This document shows positions 1 through 8,809 of a DNA stretch of 64,000 nt, piece after piece; position 1 is the first letter of the stretch; each line of letters starts with the position of its first letter. Source of the stretch: Clostridiales bacterium. Its GTDB lineage: Bacteria; Bacillota; Clostridia; Oscillospirales; Acutalibacteraceae. The DNA lies in NCBI GenBank assembly GCA_024684435.1, contig JAIKWV010000009.1:1-64000 (forward strand). Direction: 5' to 3'. The notes under the pieces were generated by a model. That model had not been told where the DNA came from. It did not search any database and saw nothing but the letters and a program-made list of their open reading frames with translations. The position numbers and the translations under genes were made by a program.

Positions 1-157
1 GCATGAGGAGCACGTAAAGAGGCTCTCCCCATGCGTAGAACAGCAGGGAGAACGCAAACAGGACCGCGTTCTTCGTCTTGCGTTTCTTTTCCGCGTAATA
101 ACATACGAAGAATACGGGAAGGAAGAGGAGCAGGAAATGCAGGGACGAAAACAGCAT
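1..157 (-). CDS. MBOAT O-acyltransferase, N-terminal fragment
   Basis: Partial gene reading leftwards off the window edge; 52 codons are visible. The translation starts MLFSSLHFLLLFLPVFFVCY and continues through a charged AEKKRKTKN turn into a second membrane helix containing FYAWGEP. This layout is typical of the N-terminus of AlgI/DltB-like membrane-bound O-acyltransferases that acetylate extracellular polysaccharides. The ATG (157-155) has a GGAGGGAG ribosome site 9 nt upstream on the minus strand. Catalytic His residues would lie outside the window, so the family call rests on the N-terminal signature only. Confidence 0.65.
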   Translation of the reverse strand, partial: MLFSSLHFLLLFLPVFFVCYYAEKKRKTKNAVLFAFSLLFYAWGEPLYVLLM

Positions 158-260
158 GGCGTGGGCTCCCTCCGGCTTGCGCTCCGCGCGGAATGGACTG
201 AAATGATTATACCACATTCCGTGCAAAATGTAAACCGTCCGGGAAAGGACATTTTGCGCC

Positions 261-289
261 TTGACAGTTCGGGTGCAAAAAGGTATAAT
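261..289 (+). promoter_or_regulatory. Sigma-A type promoter of the GH2 gene
   Basis: TTGACA at 261-266 and TATAAT at 284-289 with a 17-bp spacer, a perfect consensus. The ATG of the glycosidase follows 33 bp after the -10 box. Confidence 0.85.
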
Positions 290-322
290 GACGGTAAACA
301 CAGCGGAAGGAGACTGTCAGAC

Positions 323-2077
323 ATGAGCATCATCGACAAGAACGGCGCGGGCATCCCCCGTCCCGAACATCCGAGGCCGCAGTTCGTCCGCGGCACGTGG
401 ATGAACCTCAACGGCAAATGGGATTTCCTGTTCGATTTCGGCAATTCGGGCAGGGACAGGCAGTTATGGAAGGACGAAGCCTTCGACGAAGCGGCGGCGC
501 GTTCCGTCATGCCGACGGAGATCACGGTCCCGTTCTGTCCCGAGAGCCGCCTCTCCGGGATCGGCTACACCGACTGGATCGACGCGGTCTGGTACCGCAG
601 GACATTCGTCCTTGACGCCGGGCAGACCGCAGGCCGGGCCATGCTGCGCTTCGGCGCGGTCGATTATCACGCCGTCGTCTGGGTGAACGGCGAAAAGGCC
701 GGGGAGCATGTCGGCGGGTATTCCTCGTTCGCGTTCGACGTCACCGCGCTCGTGCGGACCGGAGAGAATACGGTCGTCGTGTACGCGGAGGACGACAACC
801 GCAGCGGGATCCAGCCGCACGGCAAACAGAGCACCCGCTATCAGAGCTACGCGTGCAGCTACACCCGCACGACCGGCATCTGGCAGACGGTGTGGCTTGA
901 ATTCGTCCCGAAGGATTACATAAAGAGCGTCAGATATTATCCGGACGTTGAAAACTGCGCGGTGACTGTTGTTGCCGACGTGTGCGGCAGCGGCGTTCTC
1001 AATACCCGGATCACCTACAATGGGCAGGATATGGGTTCGGCGGAGGTGAAGGCCTCCGGTCAGGTGAGCTTTACTGTCCCTCTTGCCGAAAAGCACCTGT
1101 GGGAGATCGGCAAAGGCAGGCTCTATGACGTGAAGTTCACCTTCGGTGAAGATGAGGTCAAAAGTTATTTCGGCCTTCGCTCGGTTAAGATAGACGGATA
1201 TAAGTTCCTGCTGAACGGCAAGTCCGTTTTCCAGAGGCTTGTCCTGGATCAGGGCTTTTATCCCGACGGCATTTACACCGCTCCCTCGGACAGGGATCTC
1301 AAAGAGGACATTGAGCGTTCAATGAGATTCGGTTTCAACGGCGCCCGCCTCCATGAGAAGGTCTTTGAGGCAAGATTTTTATATTACTGCGACAAGCTGG
1401 GATATATCGTCTGGGGCGAGTACCCCAACTGGGGCATCGACCCCTCAAGACAGGATCTCATTCCCCAATACACCCGTGAGTGGACGGAATCAGTGGAGAG
1501 GGACTTTAACCATCCCTCCATTATCGGCTGGTGTCCTTTCAATGAGACATGGGATTTTGAGGGCAGGATACGATGTCCGGAGCTGCTGAGAACGGTGTAT
1601 GAGATAACAAAAAAGATCGACCCCACAAGGCCCTGCATCGATACCAGCGGCAACTATCACGTTGTGACTGACATTTTCGACGTTCACGATTACACACAGA
1701 GCGCCGAGGCCCTCAAGGAGCACTGCGAGCTTATGCTCAACGAGCACAAGTCCCACGACAGGGATATGAACGCGAAACAGACCTACACCGGCGGCGCGTT
1801 TTTCGTAAGCGAGTACGGCGGGATCGGCTGGGACTGCAACGCGGAAAAGGGCTGGTCCTACGGTGAGGCTCCGAAGACGGAGGAAGAATTCAAAAACAGG
1901 TTCAAGGCTCTTGCGGACGTGCTTCTGGACGACGACAGGATAATGGGTCTCTGCTACACTCAGCTCACGGATGTTGAGCAGGAGGTAAACGGTCTCTACA
2001 CCTATGACCGCCGGGCAAAATTCGACAGCGAGTTTTTCCATGACGCGCTCTCCCGCAAAGCGGCAATAGAAGACTGA
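323..2077 (+). CDS. Glycoside hydrolase family 2 (beta-galactosidase/glucuronidase-like)
   Basis: Retaining exo-glycosidase of family GH2, 584 aa. It has an N-terminal jelly-roll sugar-binding domain (about 15-185, with NLNGKWDF), an Ig-like domain (about 190-280) and a TIM barrel. The predicted acid/base is E408 in PFNETW and the predicted nucleophile is E497 in SEYGG. There is no signal peptide, so it should act in the cytosol on an imported oligosaccharide or glycoside; the substrate cannot be read from sequence. The start at 323 is chosen because GGAAGGAG lies just upstream and the consensus promoter at 261-289 overlaps the longer open frame that begins at 137. addB follows after 31 bp. 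Confidence 0.9.
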   Translation: MSIIDKNGAGIPRPEHPRPQFVRGTWMNLNGKWDFLFDFGNSGRDRQLWKDEAFDEAAARSVMPTEITVPFCPESRLSGIGYTDWIDAVWYRRTFVLDAGQTAGRAMLRFGAVDYHAVVWVNGEKAGEHVGGYSSFAFDVTALVRTGENTVVVYAEDDNRSGIQPHGKQSTRYQSYACSYTRTTGIWQTVWLEFVPKDYIKSVRYYPDVENCAVTVVADVCGSGVLNTRITYNGQDMGSAEVKASGQVSFTVPLAEKHLWEIGKGRLYDVKFTFGEDEVKSYFGLRSVKIDGYKFLLNGKSVFQRLVLDQGFYPDGIYTAPSDRDLKEDIERSMRFGFNGARLHEKVFEARFLYYCDKLGYIVWGEYPNWGIDPSRQDLIPQYTREWTESVERDFNHPSIIGWCPFNETWDFEGRIRCPELLRTVYEITKKIDPTRPCIDTSGNYHVVTDIFDVHDYTQSAEALKEHCELMLNEHKSHDRDMNAKQTYTGGAFFVSEYGGIGWDCNAEKGWSYGEAPKTEEEFKNRFKALADVLLDDDRIMGLCYTQLTDVEQEVNGLYTYDRRAKFDSEFFHDALSRKAAIED

Positions 2078-2108
2078 CGGCAAAACAAAGACCTGACGGG
2101 GTGTTTTT

Positions 2109-5100
2109 GTGCTTAATATTATTTTGGGCAAGATCGGCGCAGGCAAGACCGAGTACGCGAATAATTTAATTAAAAAATATGTGGATTCGGGGACGGAGAA
2201 GGTAATTCTCATCGTCCCCGAGCAGTATTCCTTTTCCTGCGAAAGAGCCCTGCTTGATCTGCTGGGAGCTGAGAAGGCGGACAAAGCCGAGGTCTTCAGC
2301 TTCACCCGCCTTGCCGAAAAATTTTTCGATGAGACCGGCGCAAGGCACAAGCCCTGTGTGAGCAAGGGCAGCAGGACCATACTGATGAGCCTTGCCATCG
2401 AGTCGGTGGCGGACAGTCTTGAGATATTCCGGCGGGGCACCGACGCCCTGACGGAGGAGATGCTCCGGCTTTCCGACGAATTCAAGCAGTGCGCCATCAC
2501 CCCCGGAGATCTCGCCGATACAGCGGGGAAAATGGAGGACGGGTTCCTGCGGAGAAAGACCGGGGAGATATCCCTGATACTCTCCGCCTACGACGCTTTG
2601 CTGAAACAAAAGTTTTCAGACGACAAGGACCTGCTCAGCGAGATGTTTGACGCTTTGAGCAAGGTGAATTTTTTTAAGGATAATATCGTGGTCATAGATT
2701 CCTTTAAGGGCTTTACCCGGCAGGAATACAAGATCATAGAACGCCTTTTGGTGCAGTCGGCGGAAACCTATGTCACCCTGTGCGCGGACGATCTCACCTC
2801 ATCCGACAGCGGGGATGTGTTCGCCGTTGTTCGCGGCACCGGCAAAAGGCTTATGGACTGCGCGAACCGTCACGGGGTAAGGATAGCCGAACCCGTCACG
2901 GTGAACAGATATAAAGATACCGATACAAGACCGGCGGCCATTGCTGCTCTGGAGGCGGGGCTTTTTTCTCCCGCGCCGGAAATATACGATGAACCCACGG
3001 ACAGCGTCTCGGTGGTCTCCGCGGTGGACAGGGCGGAGGAATGTGCCTTTGTGGCTCAGACCGTCAAACGGCTTGTCCGTACCCGGGGCCTGAGATACCG
3101 GGACTTTGCGGTTATCGCCGGGGACATGTCGGTTTATGAAGCGACATTGAGATCCGCGCTGAAGAAATGCGGCGTGTCCGTTTTTGAGGACGTGCGCCAA
3201 CCCATAATCGTTCAGCCCCTTATAAACCTTGTGCGCCATGCCCTTGACATCGCCGCCAACGGCTTTTCCCTCCCGTCCCTTATGGCGTGCCTGAAAACGG
3301 GGCTTTCTCCCCTAACTGTGGAGGAGATATCGGAGCTGGAAAACTACGGGATAATGTGGAAGATAAGAGGGAACAAATGGCTTGAGGATTTCACCATGCA
3401 TCCCGGGGGCTTCGGCGCGCCGATGACCGATAAGGACGAAGAAAAATTATCGGAGATAAACCGCCTTCGCGGGCTTGCCGTTGACCCCATTGAAAAGCTT
3501 CGTCGAGCGTTGAGGAACGCAAGCGGAGAGGACGCCGCGAGATCGGTGTACTTTTTCCTTAAAGATACCGGCGTGCCGGAAAAGCTCAGAGAGCTTGCTT
3601 TGGCGCTGGAAAGCCAGGGGGAAAACGAGCTTGCCGGGGAACAGGAACGGGTGTGGGACATCCTGATGTCCGTTCTGGACGACTTTGCCTCCGTAATGGG
3701 AACGGCTCCCGTCACGGCAAAGAAATTCAGCGAACTGTTCGACCGGGTGATATCCGTGCAGTCCCTGGGGAACATACCCAACGGACTTGATGAGATAACC
3801 GTGGGCGAAGCGTCAAGGGTGCGCCTGTCCTCCCCGAAGGTCACCTTCGTCGTGGGGGTCAACGACGGCGTCTTTCCCGGCGCGCCCATTGCCGGCGGCA
3901 TGCTGACGGACAACGACAGAAAGGCTCTGCAGGCGTTGGGACTGAGCATTGAAAACACCTGCGAGTATCAGATAACGGATCAGCGGTTCATAGCCTATTC
4001 CGCCCTGTGTTCCCCGGAGGAGCGGCTCTATGTCACCTACCCGACAAGCGGCGCGGACGGCAGCGAGCTTTCACCCTCGGAGCTGATAACTCAGGTCAGG
4101 AATATCCTGCCCGGCTGCCGGGTGTACGACACCGTTGACGTTGACCCCATAGAAAAAGCGGAGGGCTTTTCCCCCGCCTTTGAGCTGATGTGCGAGCATC
4201 GGCCGAAGGGGGACGCCCTGTACGCCTCCCTTGAAGAGATATTTCGGGATCATCCCGATTACGCCGGCAGGCTCTCCGCCCTTGAAAGAGCGGCGGACAA
4301 GCTGCCTTTCAAAATAGACAGCGAAGACACCGCCCGGGAGCTTTTCGGCAAAAACATGACCCTTTCCGCCTCGGTGATCGAGAGCTATTATCGCTGCCCC
4401 TTCGCGTATTTCTGCCGATACGGCATAAAGGCCCTACCTGTAAAGCAGGGGGAATTCGATGCCATGCAGCAGGGCACCACCCTGCACAGCGTGCTGGAAA
4501 ACCTGCTGTCAAAGCACAACATAGACGACCTGAGCGGCTGTTCCGATGCAGAGAGAAGGGCGCTTATCGAGGGCTTCCTCAACGATTATCTTGAAGAGAA
4601 CCTGGGAGGATCGGACAAATCCGAACGGTTTATTTATCTGTACAACCGGCTCATCTCCGTACTCAACGAGATCCTTGAACGGCTCATCCGGGAGTTTGCG
4701 CAAAGCAGCTTCCGCCCGGTGGACTTTGAACTCAAGATCGACGCCGACGGGGACATAAAGCCCTACACCGTCCGCGCGGAGGACGGCTCTGTCATCAGGC
4801 TCAAAGGCTCCATCGACCGTGTGGACAGCATGGAGCGGGACGGAAAAACTTATGTCAGGATCGTTGACTACAAATCGGGGGGCAAGGAGTTTTCCCTCAA
4901 CGACGTGTTCCACGGGCTGAATATGCAGATGCTCATATATCTGTACGCCGTGAATCAGAACGGCGGAGAGCGGTACGGCAATGTCGTACCCTCCGGCATA
5001 CTGTACATGCCCGCCAACGCCAGAGCAGTGGACTGCGACAGGGATGCATCCCCGGAGAAGATACAGGCGAAAAAAATCAGCAACGGCAGAATGAAGGGAA

Positions 5101-5444
5101 TGATCCTCAACGACGACACCGTCATCATGGGTATGGAAAACGGAGCAAAGGGGATATTCGTCCCGGTAAAGGAGAAAAACGGCGGCTTCACCGGCAATCT
5201 GATCGCTCTCGATGCTCTGGGCAAGCTGGAAAAGAAGGTGCAGAAGATCATCTCAGACATGGCGAAGGAACTCCACGGAGGAAACATTCCCGCCCTGCCC
5301 GTTGAGGCGGATCATTACAAGGACATCTGCCGGTACTGCGAGTACGCCTCAGTCTGCGGGCACGAGACCGATTCCCCCCGACGAAGATTCGACAATCTCA
5401 AATTCAATGAATGCATAGACCTGCTGAACGATGAGCAGGATTAA
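2109..5444 (+). CDS. addB: AddB-type helicase-nuclease subunit (RexB/AddB)
   Basis: Subunit B of the AddAB helicase-nuclease that resects double-strand breaks before RecA loading; 1111 aa with a GTG start. Visible motifs: N-terminal Walker A GKIGAGKT (7-14); a C-terminal RecB-like nuclease motif VDYKSG (D920, K922); and the AddB Fe-S cysteines C763, C1074, C1077 and C1083 (single Cys, then CX2CX5C). Length fits the family (about 1,100-1,200). Unusually, no addA follows: the gene ends at a hairpin terminator and the next gene is convergent. The partner subunit must be encoded elsewhere if the enzyme is complete. Confidence 0.93.
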   Translation: MLNIILGKIGAGKTEYANNLIKKYVDSGTEKVILIVPEQYSFSCERALLDLLGAEKADKAEVFSFTRLAEKFFDETGARHKPCVSKGSRTILMSLAIESVADSLEIFRRGTDALTEEMLRLSDEFKQCAITPGDLADTAGKMEDGFLRRKTGEISLILSAYDALLKQKFSDDKDLLSEMFDALSKVNFFKDNIVVIDSFKGFTRQEYKIIERLLVQSAETYVTLCADDLTSSDSGDVFAVVRGTGKRLMDCANRHGVRIAEPVTVNRYKDTDTRPAAIAALEAGLFSPAPEIYDEPTDSVSVVSAVDRAEECAFVAQTVKRLVRTRGLRYRDFAVIAGDMSVYEATLRSALKKCGVSVFEDVRQPIIVQPLINLVRHALDIAANGFSLPSLMACLKTGLSPLTVEEISELENYGIMWKIRGNKWLEDFTMHPGGFGAPMTDKDEEKLSEINRLRGLAVDPIEKLRRALRNASGEDAARSVYFFLKDTGVPEKLRELALALESQGENELAGEQERVWDILMSVLDDFASVMGTAPVTAKKFSELFDRVISVQSLGNIPNGLDEITVGEASRVRLSSPKVTFVVGVNDGVFPGAPIAGGMLTDNDRKALQALGLSIENTCEYQITDQRFIAYSALCSPEERLYVTYPTSGADGSELSPSELITQVRNILPGCRVYDTVDVDPIEKAEGFSPAFELMCEHRPKGDALYASLEEIFRDHPDYAGRLSALERAADKLPFKIDSEDTARELFGKNMTLSASVIESYYRCPFAYFCRYGIKALPVKQGEFDAMQQGTTLHSVLENLLSKHNIDDLSGCSDAERRALIEGFLNDYLEENLGGSDKSERFIYLYNRLISVLNEILERLIREFAQSSFRPVDFELKIDADGDIKPYTVRAEDGSVIRLKGSIDRVDSMERDGKTYVRIVDYKSGGKEFSLNDVFHGLNMQMLIYLYAVNQNGGERYGNVVPSGILYMPANARAVDCDRDASPEKIQAKKISNGRMKGMILNDDTVIMGMENGAKGIFVPVKEKNGGFTGNLIALDALGKLEKKVQKIISDMAKELHGGNIPALPVEADHYKDICRYCEYASVCGHETDSPRRRFDNLKFNECIDLLNDEQD

Positions 5445-5448
5445 AACC

Positions 5449-5500
5449 ACAAAACATGGGGCTGTCGCGCTAAGGCAGCCCCTGCTTTTATGTTTTGTAA
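5449..5500. terminator. Bidirectional terminator between addB and the XRE gene
   Basis: GGGGCTG (5458-5464) pairs with CAGCCCC (5476-5482). Outer arms ACAAAACAT and ATGTTTTGT extend the stem and supply a T-rich tail in either direction. It separates convergent genes. Confidence 0.8.
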
Positions 5501-5505
5501 AAAGA

Positions 5506-7011
5506 TCACATCTGAGGTGTGTGAACGGTTGTTTCCGCCTCAACAAGCGCTGTGGTTTCAGGTTCAACATAAACTTCCGTTCTGCCTTCATTTGTTTCGG
5601 TCCTGCTATCCGCGGACAATATTATCTTTTCTATGTTTTGCTGAGATGCGTACACGGTTGTTTTTATCTGGCTGTATTCATATGTGGGTATTATCCTGCG
5701 GTTCACTGCTTTTATGATGTTTCTGATTTCCTTCAAGCCGACATCTTCACTGGGTATGAACAAGTAGTTATACCCCTCGTCGGAAGTATAAAGACAGGGC
5801 TCACACCTCATATAATCCGGGTGCCTGACCTCGATCTTTACCTCGTCGGAATCCACCGGCACATACTCAAGAACGTATCCGCTTCCCCGGTAATCTGTAA
5901 CGATCAACTTGTCGGCCTCCCCGCCGTCGATGGTATCTGAAACGAACATATCCTGATAACTTGCGTCATTTATATCCGGTGTGTTGAAGTTCGCCGTGCC
6001 GACGAAACACACCCCCAGCCCCGCGCCGATGATTATAACTGAACACAGGAATGCTATAGCCAGCCTTCCCCTGTGGTGTTTGCGGTTAAAGAGGAAACAG
6101 TAAACCGCCACAAGTATGATCGAGAGAATGGCCGCGGTTGCCGCCGTGATAAGAAAAGCGCCCACAAACAGTAAGCCGGACTTCGCGATCATAAACAGCA
6201 TCACCAGCAGACACACCGTCGCTATAAGGGCGCAGCACACCCCTATGCCAAAGGTCCACGCGAACAGTTTTATTATCCAAAGGAAGCACCTTACAAGTCC
6301 GGAAATAAATTTGTACTCCGAGTGATCCGGATCGCGGATGATTATTTTTTCCTGCTTTTTGCCGGTGGTCTCCATCACCGGAGACTCTGACACATCCGGC
6401 GCAACCGGCTCGGCGGCAACGTTTTCCGTCTGCTCCGGTTCCGTTTTTTCCTTTACCGGCTGTTTGGGTTCTTTCACAGCCTCATAATAGTTAAGGTAAC
6501 GGATCTTAAATATCTGGAACAGCAGGACAAACCCCAGGATCACACAGGCAGCCACATAGACCGCCGCAAAGAAATCCATAACCACGGGGATCTTGTTGAA
6601 AAATACCCTTAAAATACTCTTCAATAGATTCCCGATAATAAAACAGGCAAAGGCAATTATAGCCCCGAAAACACACTGCTCAAATATACATTTTATTCTT
6701 TGACTCCATTTCATGTTGCCGAACATGTCTATGGTCTTGGTAACGTAAGCAAGGAAGCTCTCGATGTACTTTGCCAGATTCGCTTTTTCCTCCTTGCTTT
6801 CTTTTACCTGAGACACATTTTGGTTGAGCAGCTCATCCATGGTAATATCAAAGATATCACAGATCTGTATCATCTTTTCCATTTCAGGGTAAGCTTGCTC
6901 GGATTCCCACTTTGAAACCGACTGTCTGGACACGCCTAACTTTTCCGCCAACTGCTCCTGAGAGAGCCCGTTTTCCTTGCGGATCTTTCTTAAATTGTTT
7001 GCCAAGTTCAT
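5506..7011 (-). CDS. XRE-family regulator with multi-pass membrane domain
   Basis: 501-aa membrane-bound regulator. The N-terminal Cro/C1 helix-turn-helix (about 1-65, with QEQLAEKLGVSRQSVSKWE) is followed by two membrane helices (about 110-185), a charged linker, three further hydrophobic segments (about 260-360), and a C-terminal extracytoplasmic beta-rich domain similar in feel to putative-adhesin/DUF4097-type domains. The start at 7011 is set by AAAGGAGGT 7 nt upstream. The upstream promoter contains the palindrome CAACCGGTTG, a possible autoregulatory operator. Targets and signal are unknown. Confidence 0.8.
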   Translation of the reverse strand: MNLANNLRKIRKENGLSQEQLAEKLGVSRQSVSKWESEQAYPEMEKMIQICDIFDITMDELLNQNVSQVKESKEEKANLAKYIESFLAYVTKTIDMFGNMKWSQRIKCIFEQCVFGAIIAFACFIIGNLLKSILRVFFNKIPVVMDFFAAVYVAACVILGFVLLFQIFKIRYLNYYEAVKEPKQPVKEKTEPEQTENVAAEPVAPDVSESPVMETTGKKQEKIIIRDPDHSEYKFISGLVRCFLWIIKLFAWTFGIGVCCALIATVCLLVMLFMIAKSGLLFVGAFLITAATAAILSIILVAVYCFLFNRKHHRGRLAIAFLCSVIIIGAGLGVCFVGTANFNTPDINDASYQDMFVSDTIDGGEADKLIVTDYRGSGYVLEYVPVDSDEVKIEVRHPDYMRCEPCLYTSDEGYNYLFIPSEDVGLKEIRNIIKAVNRRIIPTYEYSQIKTTVYASQQNIEKIILSADSRTETNEGRTEVYVEPETTALVEAETTVHTPQM

Positions 7012-7036
7012 AACGCTTAACCTCCTTTGCAACCCG

Positions 7037-7066
7037 ATTATAGCCCAATCAACCGGTTGCATTGAA
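7037..7066 (-). promoter_or_regulatory. Promoter and palindromic operator of the XRE gene
   Basis: On the minus strand the -10 is TATAAT (7042-7037) and a weak -35 TTCAAT (7066-7061) lies 18 bp upstream. The perfect 10-bp palindrome CAACCGGTTG occupies 7050-7059 in the spacer, suitable for binding by an HTH dimer. Confidence 0.55.
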
Positions 7067-7200
7067 CCAATTTTGAGTTGTTTTTTGTCAATTTGCAGTT
7101 GCATTTATGCTTTTTTCTACATAATATCAAATATTCAGGGGGTTATAATTCTGATTTGGAAGTATACGCCGCAAAAAATAAATCATCACCGAGGATCAAC

Positions 7201-7364
7201 GGCACGCATGTATGCGTGCCCTGCGATGGGTAGAATGACCGTTGTGGGAGGGCTTCCACGCCCTCCCGTTTTTATAATGATATACGCCTGCGGCGAAATA
7301 TTGAAGAAGGGCTCCGCCCTTACCCATTGTATGAGGGTCGCCGAGGTCGTCGACCCCTACAGGG
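7201..7364. repeat. Dispersed intergenic repeat, copy A
   Basis: Non-coding 7105-7433 region. It holds the inverted repeat GGCACGCAT/ATGCGTGCC (7201-7220), a GGGAGGGC/GCCCTCCC hairpin with a T tail (7246-7273), and about 60 bp (7303-7363) whose reverse complement matches 39953-40011 with few mismatches. Shared words include CTCATACAATGGGTAA and GGCGGAGCCCTTC. No open frame of interest. Confidence 0.7.
7246..7275 (+). terminator. Hairpin with T-run, no gene upstream
   Basis: GGGAGGGC (7246-7253) pairs with GCCCTCCC (7260-7267), followed by GTTTTTAT. It looks like an intrinsic terminator on the plus strand, but no plus-strand gene lies upstream of it. Confidence 0.5.
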
Positions 7365-7433
7365 CTCTGTTCAACATTTTTGCATTCCGAACTCATGATT
7401 CCGCACGGAGATACTAAATTTTGTTCCTTTCTG

Positions 7434-7462
7434 TCGACTTTTGTCCCTGTTTGTGGTACAAT
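7434..7462 (+). promoter_or_regulatory. Possible promoter of nth
   Basis: TCGACT (7434-7439) and TACAAT (7457-7462), spacer 17 bp. Two mismatches in the -35 box and one in the -10 box. Confidence 0.4.
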
Positions 7463-7535
7463 ATTTTTATTAAAAAATCAAATCCTCCGAAAGGAAAAGG
7501 CGCCGGTGCTGAGTGTCCGGCGTCCGATATGTGTT

Positions 7536-8174
7536 ATGACAAAAAAGCAAGTCGCCCTCGCCGCCGTTGAGGCGCTGATAAAAGAATACCCTGAGGCTCT
7601 CTGCTCTCTGGATTACAAGGATCCCTTTCAGCTGCTGGTCGCCACCCGGCTTTCCGCCCAATGCACCGACGCCAGAGTAAACACGGTCACCCCCGCCCTG
7701 TTCGCGGAGTTCCCCACACCGGAGGCCTTTGCCGGGGCGGAGCTTTCCCGGGTGGAGGAGCTTATCCGATCCTGCGGATTTTATCACACCAAGGCGAAGG
7801 ATCTCATCGCCATGTCCCAAATGCTTCTGGCTGAATACGGCGGCAAGGTGCCCGACAGTATCGAGGCGCTCACCCGTCTCCCCGGCGTGGGCAGAAAGAC
7901 CGCCAATCTCATCTGCGGCGACGTTTACGGCAAACCCGCCGTTGTGGCGGACACCCATCTTATCCGCATAACCAATCTTCTGGGTCTGGCGGACACAAAA
8001 AACCCCCTCAAGGTGGAGATAGAATTAAAAAAGCTGCTGCCTCCCGAAGAAAGCAACAACTTTTGTCACCGCTGTGTACTCCACGGCAGAGCCGTCTGCG
8101 TGGCAAACCGCCCCAAGTGCGATGTGTGCTGTATGAACAGCGTCTGCGCCCATTACCGCAAGAGCAAAAAATGA
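7536..8174 (+). CDS. nth: Endonuclease III
   Basis: DNA glycosylase/AP lyase that removes oxidised pyrimidines; 212 aa, standard family length. The helix-hairpin-helix LPGVGRKTAN carries catalytic K121, and D139 sits in VADTHL. The C-terminal [4Fe-4S] motif is C188-X6-C195-X2-C198-X5-C204. The start at ATG 7536 matches the usual family N-terminus. A GTG at 7506 has a better ribosome site (AAGGAAAAGG at 7491-7500) and would add 10 residues. The gene converges with the small gene at 8176-8448, their stop codons one base apart. Confidence 0.93.
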   Translation: MTKKQVALAAVEALIKEYPEALCSLDYKDPFQLLVATRLSAQCTDARVNTVTPALFAEFPTPEAFAGAELSRVEELIRSCGFYHTKAKDLIAMSQMLLAEYGGKVPDSIEALTRLPGVGRKTANLICGDVYGKPAVVADTHLIRITNLLGLADTKNPLKVEIELKKLLPPEESNNFCHRCVLHGRAVCVANRPKCDVCCMNSVCAHYRKSKK

Positions 8175-8175
8175 C

Positions 8176-8448
8176 CTATTTCCAGAGGAAAAACACAAGC
8201 CCGCTTGCCAGCGCCCCCGCTGTTGCCGCAAGCACAAGCTCCGCGGTTTTTCTGACCTTGTTCCGGGTGATCTTCGACGTGGGGGGCGCGCCCGCCTGAG
8301 AGGCGATGAGATTCGCCCTTTCCCGGAGCTTGCCCTCGCTTACACTGCAGCATTCGGGTTTGACGAAGAAAAGTATCCTTTCAAAATATTCGCTGTCCGC
8401 GCCGTTGAGCTCGACCACCTGTCTGTTGACTCCTTTTATCAACGCCAT
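8176..8448 (-). CDS. Small membrane-anchored protein of unknown function
   Basis: 90-aa protein, not recognised. It begins MALIKGVNRQVVEL, has a charged middle containing EGKLRERANLIA, and ends in one hydrophobic helix (about 68-88, ending GLVFFLWK), suggesting a C-terminally anchored cytoplasmic protein. The start at 8448 is supported by GAGAGGAG directly upstream; the longer frame to 8553 is a lysine/asparagine-rich, unlikely extension over the AT-rich gap. Confidence 0.6.
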   Translation of the reverse strand: MALIKGVNRQVVELNGADSEYFERILFFVKPECCSVSEGKLRERANLIASQAGAPPTSKITRNKVRKTAELVLAATAGALASGLVFFLWK

Positions 8449-8467
8449 TCTCCTCTCGTTTTTCTTG

Positions 8468-8490
8468 TGCGGCTTGCCGCAATTTTTTCT
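8468..8490 (+). terminator. Hairpin terminator on the plus strand
   Basis: TGCGGC (8468-8473), a TT loop, then GCCGCA (8476-8481) and a run of T. The two-base loop is tight, so confidence is modest. It could stop transcripts reading through from nth. Confidence 0.45.
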
Positions 8491-8809
8491 GTAATATTTT
8501 TGCCGGATTTTTTGTTGATTATTCCGATTCTTTTTCGTGATTTTTTTCGGCATTTTTCGGGTTTGTATACATTTTGTATAGTTGCCTTTTTCTGTTTTGT
8601 GTGGAAAACTATGTGGAAAATGTTAATAACCCACCCCAAAAAGCTATGTTTTCCCATGTTTTCCGCCGGTGGATAATTTTATTTTTCTTTTTCGGAATAT
8701 ACCCGCGGTTGTTCTCATTTCGGCAAAACAAAAAATGCAAGTCTTTTTTTAAACTTTTTTCACGTCAAAATAACCAAACTTTTTTCCTTTCCGAAAGGAG
8801 CTGTTTCCC
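8491..8809. other. AT-rich gap with DnaA-box-like motifs
   Basis: No gene. The stretch is rich in T runs. TGTGGAAAA occurs at 8600-8608 and 8612-8620, and GGTGGATAA at 8668-8676; the first two differ from the DnaA box TGTGGATAA by one base and the third by one base. ATGTTTTCC is tandemly repeated around 8646-8664. No convincing promoter for the next gene was seen. Confidence 0.4.

Noticed and set aside
137..322. Longer N-terminus for the GH2 gene
   Set aside because: It would overlap the consensus promoter (261-289) and has no homology-like content; GGAAGGAG supports ATG 323.
1490..2500. 336-codon minus-strand open frame
   Set aside because: Spans the GH2-addB junction in antisense; both genes are well supported.
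8491..8809. Chromosomal origin
   Set aside because: Only three imperfect DnaA-like boxes and no dnaA/dnaN context; kept as a low-interest finding only.
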